A stretch of 64,000 nucleotides of DNA from an uncultured Erysipelotrichaceae bacterium (GTDB lineage Bacteria > Bacillota_I > Bacilli_A > Erysipelotrichales > Erysipelotrichaceae). How positions within the stretch are numbered: position 1 is the first letter of the stretch; each line of letters starts with the position of its first letter. Made by a program: the position numbers and the translations under genes. Shown piece by piece: positions 1 through 10,339 of the stretch. Below the pieces are notes generated by a model, which was not told where the DNA came from, ran no database searches, and worked only from the letters and a program-made list of their open reading frames with translations. The DNA lies in NCBI GenBank assembly GCA_902761625.1, contig CACWLH010000001.1, positions 1 to 64,000 on the forward strand, read 5' to 3'.

Positions 1-11
1 CGGGAAAAGCC

Positions 12-50
12 GATTTTCATTCCATCCCCTGCAGGGGATGGAATGAAATC
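12..50. repeat. Long near-perfect palindrome upstream of a PTS permease gene
   Basis: Bases 15-48 are a perfect 34-bp palindrome centred on CCCCTGCAGGGG. Allowing one bulged T at 14 extends the stem to 12-50. No T-run follows (the next bases are GTCTTCTATA), so it does not look like an intrinsic terminator. It ends 56 bases before the permease start codon. It could be an mRNA processing or stabilising hairpin between PTS genes of one operon, or a regulator site. What lies to the left is outside the window. Confidence 0.75.
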
Positions 51-106
51 GTCTTCTATATTCCAAATATCCTGATCTACAAGCAATATACGAGGAGATA
101 GGAAAA

Positions 107-2879
<2,773 letters not shown>

Positions 2880-2895
2880 AAACAATCCTGTATTA

Positions 2896-2977
2896 TGCAG
2901 CTTGTTTCGGGAAGCCGCATATCTCCGCTCAGTCCTGGACATTCGTTTCCGGACAGATCGCCGGAACAAAAGCTGCA
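2896..2977 (+). other. Structured 3' UTR element after the GH1 gene
   Basis: TGCAGCTT (2896-2903) pairs perfectly with AAGCTGCA (2970-2977) and the stem continues imperfectly inward (GTTTC with GGAAC). Inside is a smaller hairpin GTCCTGG/CCGGAC. A terminator follows about 35 bases later. It may be a 3'-UTR-derived RNA or a stabilising structure. I recognise no known family. Confidence 0.35.
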
Positions 2978-3011
2978 TAGCTGGCAAAACAACAGTAATC
3001 AACTGATGATG

Positions 3012-3045
3012 AACCGTATGTCGAAGGCATGCGGTTTTCATTTTT
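3012..3045 (+). terminator. Intrinsic terminator of the PTS-GH1 operon
   Basis: A 9-bp stem, AACCGTATG (3012-3020) with CATGCGGTT (3028-3036) including one G-U pair, is followed by TTCATTTTT. Confidence 0.8.
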
Positions 3046-3077
3046 CGGGCAAATGATATGATTATAGCGGTGAAATC

Positions 3078-4070
3078 ATGATTGAAATATTCGGCACAAT
3101 CGGTCCGGCCTGTTCGGATGTGAAAATACTTGAAGAGATGTTCTGTAACGGTATGAGCGGCATGCGTCTCAATCTTTCGCACAGCTCTCTTTCATCCGCA
3201 AAAGAAATGCTTGATCATTTCCATACCGCCGCAAAAAATGCGGGAGTCAAAGCGGAGCTGCTCATTGACATGCAGGGACCTGAACTCAGAATCGGCAAAG
3301 TCAGCACACCTTACGAAATCAGAGAAAATGATAGAGTGGTTCTTTCTTTATCCGAAGGAATCACCATTCCGAAACGTGTTCTTGATGCGATTGAGGAAAA
3401 TGATCATATCCTGATCGACGACGGAAAGATCGAACTTCTTGCAGAAGAGAAGAAAGAACATTCAATTGTCTGCACAGTCATCAGAGGCGGAACGGTCTCT
3501 TCCCGTAAATCTGTCAAAGTGGTGGATAAGAATATCCATGGTCCTGTACTTACTGAAATGGATCTGATCAATATCAAAGATGCGAAGAAATACGGAGTGA
3601 GTGCATTGATGCAGCCGTTTGTCACAGGCGGGGATCAGATGAAGGAAGTCAGAAGAGTCCTCAATGAAAACGGCTGCGAAGACATCCGCATCTTTGCGAA
3701 GATTGAATCAAGAGAAGGCATTGACCATCTTGAGGAGATCATTGAATATGCGGATATGATCGTCATTGCAAGAGGGGATCTCGGCAATGATATGCCTTTA
3801 TGGGAGCTTCCCAAAGCACAGAAGGAAATCGAAAGCATCTGCCTTCAGCATCATAAACCGTTCCTGGTTGTGACACAGATGCTCACGTCAATGATTCATT
3901 CCCCCGTTCCGACAAGAGCGGAGGTTTCCGATATCTTCAATGCGGTTATTGACGGCGCCAAAGCAGTCATGGTGACCAATGAAACAGCCGCCGGCGAATA
4001 TCCCGCCGAAGTGATCCGTTATCTGTACAGAACAGCTGAATCAGCTGAACAATACAAAAAGGAGAATTGA
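3078..4070 (+). CDS. Pyruvate kinase-like protein lacking the C-terminal domain
   Basis: Related to pyruvate kinase, which makes pyruvate and ATP from phosphoenolpyruvate and ADP. The 330 residues contain RLNLSH (30-35), IDMQGPELRIG, the catalytic-lysine block FAKIES (K208, E210), the metal-binding ARGDLG (231-236), the VTQMLTSM segment and the PTRAE block. It stops just after the barrel: the C domain of ordinary pyruvate kinases (about 470 residues or more), which carries effector sites and intersubunit contacts, is absent. DMQGPE replaces the usual DTKGPE. A weak RBS (GCGGTG) precedes the ATG. An esterase follows 3 bases after the stop. It could be a catalytically competent unregulated kinase or a relative with another phosphoenol substrate; a full-length paralogue would be expected elsewhere. 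Confidence 0.8.
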   Translation: MIEIFGTIGPACSDVKILEEMFCNGMSGMRLNLSHSSLSSAKEMLDHFHTAAKNAGVKAELLIDMQGPELRIGKVSTPYEIRENDRVVLSLSEGITIPKRVLDAIEENDHILIDDGKIELLAEEKKEHSIVCTVIRGGTVSSRKSVKVVDKNIHGPVLTEMDLINIKDAKKYGVSALMQPFVTGGDQMKEVRRVLNENGCEDIRIFAKIESREGIDHLEEIIEYADMIVIARGDLGNDMPLWELPKAQKEIESICLQHHKPFLVVTQMLTSMIHSPVPTRAEVSDIFNAVIDGAKAVMVTNETAAGEYPAEVIRYLYRTAESAEQYKKEN

Positions 4071-4073
4071 TCT

Positions 4074-4904
4074 ATGGCACAGATGGAAGTCAACTTTTAT
4101 TCAAACTCACTGATGAGAACCGCGACAGTCAATGTCATCATTCCGACTGACAAGAGAACAAATCTCGGTCAGCTTGCAGCGCCGGCGAAATTCCCGGTTC
4201 TGTATCTGCTTCATGGAATTCTGGGCAATTATACAGACTGGATCAGCGGCACAACCGTGCAGGCTCTGGCGGACACTTACAATCTCTGTGTCGTCATGCC
4301 CAGCGGAGACAACAAGTTCTATGTCGATTCCACAAAGACAGGCGACCTTTACGGAACATTCATTTCCGAAGAACTTCCCGATTTCATTGAACGCACTTTT
4401 CCGGTATATACAGACAGGGAACATGTCTTCCTGGCAGGCCTTTCCATGGGCGGCTTCGGAACCATTGTCAACGGACTGAAACATCCGGAGAAGTTCGGTT
4501 ATCTCGGTCTGTTCTCCGCCGCACTGATCAAAAACAACATCATCAATTCCCGGAATAAGGATGTCCAGGATCTTCTGACGAAGAAGAATTATGAAACGAT
4601 GTTTGATCTGAAGAATGCGAAGGATTACGAAGGCAGCGTCAATGATTACGATGCATTGGCTGAAAAGCTGAAAGACGGCGAGAAACCGAAGATCTGGATG
4701 GCTTGCGGAACGGAAGATTCCCTGTATCCGGCCAATGAGGAATTTGCAAAGAAACTCAAGGAGCTCGGATATTCCGTCAAATGGTCAAAGTGGAAAGGGA
4801 AGCACGACTGGATTTTCTGGCAGGAATGCATTGTCAAATTCATTCCATGGCTTCCGCTCACCCAGGGTGAGGCAGGCAAATCCAGCGGAAACGTGGGGGT
4901 TTGA
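4074..4904 (+). CDS. Esterase, alpha/beta hydrolase of the esterase D/tributyrin esterase type
   Basis: Cytoplasmic carboxylesterase. The 276 residues carry the oxyanion region LLHGILGN (about 45-52), the nucleophile elbow GLSMGG with Ser124, a likely acid in GTED (Asp215) and His244 in GKHDWIFW, so the Ser-Asp-His triad is complete. There is no signal peptide. Relatives act on short-chain acyl esters or S-formylglutathione, and the substrate here is unknown. It starts 3 bases after the pyruvate kinase-like gene with AAGGAGAA as RBS, and its TGA overlaps the next start codon (TGATG). The three genes are therefore probably one transcript ending at 5476-5499. Confidence 0.88.
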   Translation: MAQMEVNFYSNSLMRTATVNVIIPTDKRTNLGQLAAPAKFPVLYLLHGILGNYTDWISGTTVQALADTYNLCVVMPSGDNKFYVDSTKTGDLYGTFISEELPDFIERTFPVYTDREHVFLAGLSMGGFGTIVNGLKHPEKFGYLGLFSAALIKNNIINSRNKDVQDLLTKKNYETMFDLKNAKDYEGSVNDYDALAEKLKDGEKPKIWMACGTEDSLYPANEEFAKKLKELGYSVKWSKWKGKHDWIFWQECIVKFIPWLPLTQGEAGKSSGNVGV

Positions 4905-5470
4905 TGGCAAAACGATTCTATATGAACCGGCTTGCCATTGTGTTCAGCACACCGATGACAATGCTGGCATTGATCATTTTCGCAATTGCGTGGATGGAGA
5001 ACAAAACCCATGAAACAAAATATAAGATCATCATGGCTGTTCTCGCTGTAATCCTGCTGGCGATCATGTTCTTCTATTACCGCTTTAAATTCAGAATCTC
5101 CTCTGTGATCCGCAAGGCTCAAAATGTGGATGAATATGAAAAAGGCGGCATGCTCGAACGTTCCTTCATCCTTGAGGACAGAATGCTTGCCGGCTGCGGT
5201 TTCAATGTTTCAGAACAGAAAACAACCGGAATCAGGGAAATGTCCCTTGAGGAAAAAGGAAGAAAGATCATTCTTCATCTGACCAATTCCGAAGGCACAT
5301 TCGATATGCAGGCAATTGACAAAGGCGAGGCGGAACGGTTTGCGGCATTCATGAAACGCAAAAATCCGGATATTATCCTGAACAATGTGACCCCGAAAGG
5401 AAACGGCACATTGAAAGAACTCGGTGCCGGTGTCACGGTATCATCTTTGCGCGAAGACGAATCTGAATAA
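4904..5470 (+). CDS. Hypothetical membrane protein with two N-terminal helices
   Basis: 188 residues. I do not recognise a family. Two hydrophobic segments (about residues 10-27 and 39-58) anchor a basic linker and a soluble domain of about 120 residues with alternating short strands. The ATG at 4904 is preferred over the TTG at 4901 because it overlaps the TGA of the esterase, the usual coupling arrangement in this genome. The tail GNGTLKELGAGVTVSSLRED is polar. A similar layout (two helices, then a compact soluble domain) is seen at 23222-23776, but the sequences do not look alike. Confidence 0.7.
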   Translation: MAKRFYMNRLAIVFSTPMTMLALIIFAIAWMENKTHETKYKIIMAVLAVILLAIMFFYYRFKFRISSVIRKAQNVDEYEKGGMLERSFILEDRMLAGCGFNVSEQKTTGIREMSLEEKGRKIILHLTNSEGTFDMQAIDKGEAERFAAFMKRKNPDIILNNVTPKGNGTLKELGAGVTVSSLREDESE

Positions 5471-5475
5471 GAAAG

Positions 5476-5499
5476 GCCGGCTGATCATCAGCCGGCTTT
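5476..5499. terminator. Bidirectional terminator between convergent genes
   Basis: GCCGGCTGA (5476-5484) and TCAGCCGGC (5488-5496) form a perfect 9-bp stem with a 3-base loop, flanked by AAAG on the left and TTTC on the right. It can serve both the 4904-5470 gene and the minus-strand zinc-ribbon gene. Confidence 0.8.
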
Positions 5500-5507
5500 C
5501 ATCATGA

Positions 5508-5723
5508 TTAACGGAACTTTTCTTCCAGTACCGGAAGATCCTCCAGGTCAATCCATTCTTCCGAATATCCGCAGTCCAGACACACATAGCGGGGAACCTT
5601 CACATAGGAGAAAATCGTGATGCCTACGGGGATATTATTGCCTGCACCGTATGCTTTTGCCTGTCCCTCGATCCGGATGATATTGGTTTGTCCGCACTTG
5701 GGACATACGCCTGTGATTTTCAT
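5508..5723 (-). CDS. Small zinc-ribbon protein next to flotillin
   Basis: 71 residues. Two CxxC knuckles, CPKC near residues 7-10 and CLDC near 53-56, predict one bound zinc ion. The part between them is strand-rich (IEGQAKAYG, ITIFSYVKVPRYV). It begins directly after the flotillin stop codon (TAAATG) with GGAGGTG as RBS, so it is translated from the flotillin mRNA. No function is known to me; the pairing suggests a partner or regulator of the flotillin scaffold. Confidence 0.75.
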   Translation of the reverse strand: MKITGVCPKCGQTNIIRIEGQAKAYGAGNNIPVGITIFSYVKVPRYVCLDCGYSEEWIDLEDLPVLEEKFR

Positions 5724-7181
5724 TTATTTCACCTCCAGTGCAGCACCTGAGCTTTCCAGGTGGATATTGCGGTTGACCTTTGCGTCATAGGTGTTTGCCT
5801 TCATGATTTCAGCGAAATCAACGCCGGTTGCCTCACTCATCGTATCAAATACCTGCTTCATAATCACGGGCATATTGCCGGAGATCTGGGAAGCACCGGC
5901 ATCATTTGAACCTGTGCCATAGATATTGATTTTATCGATGGAGGAGAGAGGCTTTGCGATTTCGGCAGCCATCTCAGGCATGATTCTGATCATCATTTCC
6001 GCCATGGCGGCACCGTTGTACTTTTTATAAGCTTCGGCTTTCTTTTCCATTGCCTCAGCTTCGGCCAGACCCTTGAGTCTTGCGGCTTCCGCTTCCGCCT
6101 TGCCCTTTGCGGCAATACCGGCTGCTTCCGCCTCATATTTTGCCTTGATGCCGGCCGCTTCCTGCTCAGCTGTGAATCTGGCAGCTTCGGCTTCTTTCTG
6201 CTTTTTGATTAATGCTGCTTCGGCAGCCTTTTCCGCCGCATATTTGTCCGCGTCCGCTTTCTTTTCGATGGCAGCCGCGAGTTCCTGCTGTCTGACACTG
6301 ACTTCCTTCTGTTTCAGTTCCGCTTCTCTTTCAGCCCTTGCGATCTGAGCATTCACGGTTGCGGTCTGAATGACTTTCTGCTGTTCCTGATTCTGGATTT
6401 CATAAGCTGCGTCCGCCTGTGCTCTTGCCGTATCGGACATGGACTTCAGTTCGGATTCGCGGACAGAGAGCTCATTGTTCTTTCTGGCGATTTCCGTCTG
6501 GGCGGCAACTCTAGCGTCATTGGCAGCTCTGTCAGCTTCCGCCTTTGCGATGGCGACATCTCTGTCCGCCTCGGCTTTGGCAATGGCTGCGTCTTTTTTG
6601 ATCTTGGCGGTGTTGTCCATACCGAGATCATTGATCAGACCGTTTTCGTCGGTGACATTCTGAATATTGCAGGAGAGAATCTCAATGCCGAGCTTTTCCA
6701 TATCCTTGGATGCCTTGGCCATGACCTGATCTGAGAAGGAATCACGGTCGGTGTTGATTGTTTTCAGATCCAGTGTGCCGATGATCTCTCTCATGTTGCC
6801 CTGCAGGGAATCCTGCAGATCAAGGGCGATGTCCTGCGGTTTCTTGTTCAGGAAGTTTCTTTCTGCCTTGAGCATTCCTTCCGGACTTGTATCGATTCTG
6901 ACCTTTGCGATCGCGTCGACTTTGACGTTAATGAAGTCATTGGTCGGAATATACGAGTCCGTTTTAATATCGACTGAAATCTGGTTCAGATAAAGATGGT
7001 CGACTTTCTCAAGATAGGGGATTTTCAGACCAGCCCGGCCGATCAATACTCTCGGTGTTTTCTTTAAACCGGAGATGATGACCGCTTTGTCAGGAGATGC
7101 CTTGACATAGCCTGTCAGTAAAATTACAACTGCGAGCAATGCAATGATGATAATCGGGATGAAAACGACAAATTTTTCCAT
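5724..7181 (-). CDS. Flotillin-like SPFH-domain membrane scaffold protein
   Basis: Flotillins organise membrane microdomains and affect membrane fluidity, secretion and signalling. The 485 residues start with a membrane segment (about 4-24, VFIPIIIIALLAVVILLTG), followed by an SPFH/Band-7 domain (about 25-190), a long Ala/Glu/Lys coiled coil with repeated EAEA motifs (about 195-390), and a C-terminal tail with PEMAAEIAKPL. The order is that of FloT/YuaG. The ATG at 7181 is chosen because AAGGAGG lies 7 bases upstream; the open frame further upstream runs through a terminator in the leader and is not coding. The next gene downstream is a zinc ribbon; an NfeD partner is not visible. Transcription probably starts near 7427. 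Confidence 0.93.
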   Translation of the reverse strand: MEKFVVFIPIIIIALLAVVILLTGYVKASPDKAVIISGLKKTPRVLIGRAGLKIPYLEKVDHLYLNQISVDIKTDSYIPTNDFINVKVDAIAKVRIDTSPEGMLKAERNFLNKKPQDIALDLQDSLQGNMREIIGTLDLKTINTDRDSFSDQVMAKASKDMEKLGIEILSCNIQNVTDENGLINDLGMDNTAKIKKDAAIAKAEADRDVAIAKAEADRAANDARVAAQTEIARKNNELSVRESELKSMSDTARAQADAAYEIQNQEQQKVIQTATVNAQIARAEREAELKQKEVSVRQQELAAAIEKKADADKYAAEKAAEAALIKKQKEAEAARFTAEQEAAGIKAKYEAEAAGIAAKGKAEAEAARLKGLAEAEAMEKKAEAYKKYNGAAMAEMMIRIMPEMAAEIAKPLSSIDKINIYGTGSNDAGASQISGNMPVIMKQVFDTMSEATGVDFAEIMKANTYDAKVNRNIHLESSGAALEVK

Positions 7182-7427
7182 ATAGACCTCCTTGCGGTTT
7201 TCATATATGAGCCTTCTGTCTGCCCGCACATTTCCAGCCTTCCGGCTCAGCTTCATGTGATATTGAAAAAACGGATACAGCTTCACTGTACCCGTGATTT
7301 TTAAGATATATGCTCACGGACAGTTTACAGCTGTTCGCGAGTCTCACAGATTAAGGCTGACCGGATGAGAATTCATCGTCCTGACGATCAGCCGCGTTAT
7401 GCGGTGCCGCCTGTTACTCCCTCACTT
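7182..7427 (-). promoter_or_regulatory. Attenuator-like structured leader of the flotillin gene (candidate riboswitch)
   Basis: About 246 nt lie between the predicted transcription start and the ATG. The 5' part, starting GTGAGGGAGTAACAGG, can form several hairpins, including GGCTGA/TCAGCC enclosing TCGTC/GACGA. Then CTGTCCGTGA (7323-7314) can pair with TCACGGGTACAG (7297-7286). That right arm is also the 5' arm of a terminator at 7294-7266, so the two structures exclude each other. This is the logic of transcription-attenuating riboswitches. GGGAGTA near the 5' end loosely recalls the yybP-ykoY manganese class, but I cannot assign a class by eye. No gene was found in 7182-7588. Confidence 0.6.
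7266..7294 (-). terminator. Intrinsic terminator inside the flotillin leader
   Basis: On the minus strand CGGGTACAG (7294-7286), loop TGAAG, CTGTATCCG (7280-7272), then TTTTTT (7271-7266). It lies about 85 bases before the flotillin ATG and so would stop transcription before the gene. Confidence 0.8.
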
Positions 7428-7433
7428 GAGATT

Positions 7434-7462
7434 AATATACACATGGACTGACCGGCGGTCAA
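7434..7462 (-). promoter_or_regulatory. Flotillin promoter with GACCGNCGGTC palindrome at the -35 box
   Basis: On the minus strand: TTGACC (7462-7457), 17-base spacer, TATATT (7439-7434). The palindrome GACCGCCGGTC (7460-7450) overlaps the -35 box, the usual place for a repressor site of TetR type. An equivalent arrangement is at 32738-32762. Confidence 0.7.
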
Positions 7463-7588
7463 TATATTTTGGAGAAAGATTTGTGAAATCTGATTGCCCG
7501 CTGCGTTCTGCTTTACTGAAGTTGTTTTCACTGAAAAATGATTCAGTAAATAGGGTGTGTGTAAATCTGTTCCGGTATTCTCAGATAT

Positions 7589-8953
7589 TTAATCCTGATT
7601 TCTTGAAATTTCGATTCTTCTCTTTTTTCCTTTGATTTTCAAACCGTTCAGTTCATCGATGATGGATGCGTCATGATTGATAATCCTGACCAGAGAGTAC
7701 TGATCCTGGATTTCAACTGTGCCGATCTCTTCAAACGCAATTCTGGAAGTCAGTGCTCCGACGATATCCTTCGGCCTCAGTTTTTCATTTCTGCCTCCGC
7801 GTATGAGGATCATGACCGTGTCATCATTTCGCTTGATCTCTTTTGCCAAAGGGACAGATAAATCATTTGCCTTTGAATGATCAATCACCAGTTTTGATGA
7901 TTCATTCATGATCATCTTTGCGGTTTCCGAATGCATTTCATCCGCTGCGATCAATGAAATGGTGATGCCTTCATTCTGCTGATGCGCGCTTCTGCCGCTT
8001 CGGTGGATATAGGTGTTTGTATCCAGAGGCAGATCATAATGAATGACATGGCTGATGCCGGGCAGATCCAGACCTCTTGCCATCGCATCGGTTGCGACGA
8101 TGATGCGGATAGTTCCGGCTTTGAACGCATCAATGGTTTTCAGTCTGGTTTTCTCATCATAATCGGAAGAGAAAGGCGCGGAAAGAATCTTCTTCTGTTT
8201 CAGCTTCTGGTTCAGCTGTTTCACAGTGCTCTTGTAATTGACAAAGATGACTGCGGATTCAATTTCCTCATGGCTGAGAATTTCAAACAGACTTTCTTCC
8301 TTGTCTGTGCATAACAGACAGTATTCATCGATTCTTTCATTCATTTCTGTACTGACATTCATGATGATCTTTCTGTAATCATCATGAAGATATGACGCAG
8401 TCTCATCATCCATGGTTGCCGAGACACAGATGCGCCGCGGTTCATTGATTCTTTTCAGAATGAAATCCATTTCTTCCGCCTGGCCGGTGGAGCGGATCTG
8501 ATCCGCCTCATCCATAATCAGATATTTCAACAGGGAAAGATCAATGACATCCTGCCGTAACAGATCGCAAAGTCTTCCCGGTGTGCCGATGATCACATGC
8601 GGCCGGTGTTTCAGTGCGTTGATCTGTTTTTCCGTATCAAGCCCGCCGATTGCGCATACACAATGAATGCCCGCATAGACGGACAGTGCGTTCGCTTCCT
8701 TATGGATCTGAACGGCCAGCTCCCTGGTCGGGGCAATGATGAGAATCTGTGTGTCATTGCATAAGGAATCCGTCATTGAAAGCACCGGAATCAGATAAGA
8801 AGCGGTTTTACCGGAACCGGTCTCAGCCTGGATGAACAGGTCTTTTGTTTCATCCATATATAAAAGAACTTCTTCCTGTACCGGCAGAAGGGAAGTATAG
8901 CCGAGGGATTCCATACCCTTAAGGATCACAGCGGGGATCATTGTTTTTTCCAT
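7589..8953 (-). CDS. DEAD-box RNA helicase, DbpA-like
   Basis: ATP-dependent RNA helicase, probably in ribosome assembly. The 454 residues show the Q-motif region (LGYTSLLPVQ), AETGSGKT (43-50), PTRELA (75-80), DEAD (148-151), SAT (178-180), the RecA2 blocks VIFVNYKST and HRSGRSAH, and a C-terminal domain of about 75 residues (LIRGGRNEKLRPKDIVGAL) like the RNA-binding domain of DbpA. That domain in known DbpA binds 23S rRNA hairpin 92. The ATG at 8953 is chosen although an open frame extends further: a -10 hexamer lies exactly 6 bases before it and there is no RBS, so the mRNA is probably leaderless. It is divergent from mnmE. Confidence 0.9.
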   Translation of the reverse strand: MEKTMIPAVILKGMESLGYTSLLPVQEEVLLYMDETKDLFIQAETGSGKTASYLIPVLSMTDSLCNDTQILIIAPTRELAVQIHKEANALSVYAGIHCVCAIGGLDTEKQINALKHRPHVIIGTPGRLCDLLRQDVIDLSLLKYLIMDEADQIRSTGQAEEMDFILKRINEPRRICVSATMDDETASYLHDDYRKIIMNVSTEMNERIDEYCLLCTDKEESLFEILSHEEIESAVIFVNYKSTVKQLNQKLKQKKILSAPFSSDYDEKTRLKTIDAFKAGTIRIIVATDAMARGLDLPGISHVIHYDLPLDTNTYIHRSGRSAHQQNEGITISLIAADEMHSETAKMIMNESSKLVIDHSKANDLSVPLAKEIKRNDDTVMILIRGGRNEKLRPKDIVGALTSRIAFEEIGTVEIQDQYSLVRIINHDASIIDELNGLKIKGKKRRIEISRNQD

Positions 8954-8959
8954 ACCGGT

Positions 8960-8965
8960 ATCATA
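8960..8965 (-). promoter_or_regulatory. -10 element of the DEAD-box gene, leaderless arrangement
   Basis: TGCTATGAT on the minus strand is an extended -10 (TG, one base, TATGAT at 8965-8960). ACCGGT (6 bases) separates it from the ATG, so the start site should fall on or next to the A of the start codon. Confidence 0.6.
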
Positions 8966-9008
8966 GCACAGCGCTTCTTGTGTTACACTTATTGCCGAGG
9001 ATAAGAAC

Positions 9009-10334
9009 ATGTTCAGAGATACGATCGCGGCGATTGCCACAGCCCCGGCCATGGGCGCTGTTTCCTTAATCAGAATATCCGGAGATGACGCATTGCATGC
9101 AGTATCATCTCTGACGCATAAGGATTTTTCCAATGCGAAGGGATATACCATTCACTACGCCACTGTCTATGACGGGGATGAGCCCGTGGATGAAGTGCTT
9201 GTGTCGGTTTTCAGAGCGCCGAAATCCTATACCGGCGAGGATGTGATCGAACTGGGCTGCCATGGCGGTGTCTATATCACCAGAAGAATTCTTTCGCTTG
9301 TCTATGGCTGCGGTGTCAGACCGGCCAGAAGAGGGGAATTCACCGAGCGCGCATTCCTCAATGACAAGATGGATCTTTCCCAGGCGGAAGCGGTCAATGA
9401 TCTGATCAACGCAAAGGATTCCACCAATGCGAAAAGCGCCGTTCATTCATTGAAAGGCTCTGTCACAAGATTGCTGGCGCCGCTGGAAGAGGAGCTGACC
9501 CAGATCATTGCCAATATCGAAGTCAACATTGATTATCCGGAATACGATGATGTGCGCCAGCTGACGGAAGAAGAGATTCTTCCCGCCTGTGAAAAATGGC
9601 AGAAACAGATCCATGAGATCATCGAGACTGCCGAAAAGGCGCACATCGCAAGAGAGGGCATCAAGACAGTCATTCTCGGCAGACCCAATGTCGGCAAATC
9701 CTCCCTGCTCAATGCCATGCTGGAAGAGGACAAGGCGATTGTCACCGACATTGCCGGCACAACCAGAGACCTGGTTGAAGGAACCGTGAGAATCGGCGGA
9801 ATCACACTCAATCTGATTGATACTGCCGGTATCCGCGAAAGTGAGGACAAGGTGGAAAAGATCGGCATCCAGAGATCGATCGATGCCATGAATGAGGCAC
9901 AGCTTGTCATTCTCGTTCTTGAAGCAGGCAAGGAACTCAATGAAGAGGATCAGAAACTTCTGGAAATGACAGAAGGCAGACAGCGCATCATTGTCTATAA
10001 CAAAAATGATCAGGCTGAAATGAAAGATGTGCTTTCCATCTCCGCCATCAACAATGACATCGCTCCTCTGGTTGAGGCGATCCGTGCAAAATATGAGAAC
10101 GAACTGTTCGCCGCTGAAAGCGATACACTGAACAACGAAAGACAGACCGGTCTTGCCATCCAGGCACAATCCGCCATGAAGGATGCCATCAATGCATTGA
10201 AGGCGGGCATGGAGCTGGATCTGGTCACACTCGATTTACAGAGAAGCTGGGAAGCGCTGCGTGAAATCACAGGAAAGGCAGGCAGGGAGAATCTTCTCGA
10301 TGAGATCTTCTCCAGATTCTGCTTAGGAAAATAA
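9009..10334 (+). CDS. mnmE: tRNA modification GTPase MnmE
   Basis: Works with MnmG to add the aminomethyl group to U34 of tRNAs reading split codon boxes. The 441 residues show the N-terminal formyl-THF domain (TIAAIATAPAMGAVSLIRISG), a helical domain, the G domain with P-loop GRPNVGKSS (from about residue 224), DTAG and NKND, and the C-terminal FCLGK whose cysteine is essential. All motifs are intact. The ATG at 9009 follows GAGGATAAGA. It heads a run of housekeeping genes with very short spacers (mnmE, tatD, rnmV, rsmA, ispE, glmU-like). mnmG is not in the window. Confidence 0.97.
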   Translation: MFRDTIAAIATAPAMGAVSLIRISGDDALHAVSSLTHKDFSNAKGYTIHYATVYDGDEPVDEVLVSVFRAPKSYTGEDVIELGCHGGVYITRRILSLVYGCGVRPARRGEFTERAFLNDKMDLSQAEAVNDLINAKDSTNAKSAVHSLKGSVTRLLAPLEEELTQIIANIEVNIDYPEYDDVRQLTEEEILPACEKWQKQIHEIIETAEKAHIAREGIKTVILGRPNVGKSSLLNAMLEEDKAIVTDIAGTTRDLVEGTVRIGGITLNLIDTAGIRESEDKVEKIGIQRSIDAMNEAQLVILVLEAGKELNEEDQKLLEMTEGRQRIIVYNKNDQAEMKDVLSISAINNDIAPLVEAIRAKYENELFAAESDTLNNERQTGLAIQAQSAMKDAINALKAGMELDLVTLDLQRSWEALREITGKAGRENLLDEIFSRFCLGK

Positions 10335-10339
10335 ATACT

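Noticed and set aside
12-50. Palindrome as an intrinsic terminator or CRISPR repeat
   Set aside because: No T-run follows, and no second copy or spacer is seen in the window.
6073-6663. Ala/Ser-rich plus-strand frames
   Set aside because: Reverse complement of the flotillin coiled-coil repeats.
7182-7286. N-terminal extension of flotillin to 7286
   Set aside because: The extension overlaps the leader terminator and no RBS precedes it, whereas AAGGAGG precedes the ATG at 7181.
9447-10169. Antisense frames over mnmE
   Set aside because: mnmE is intact on the plus strand with all GTPase motifs.
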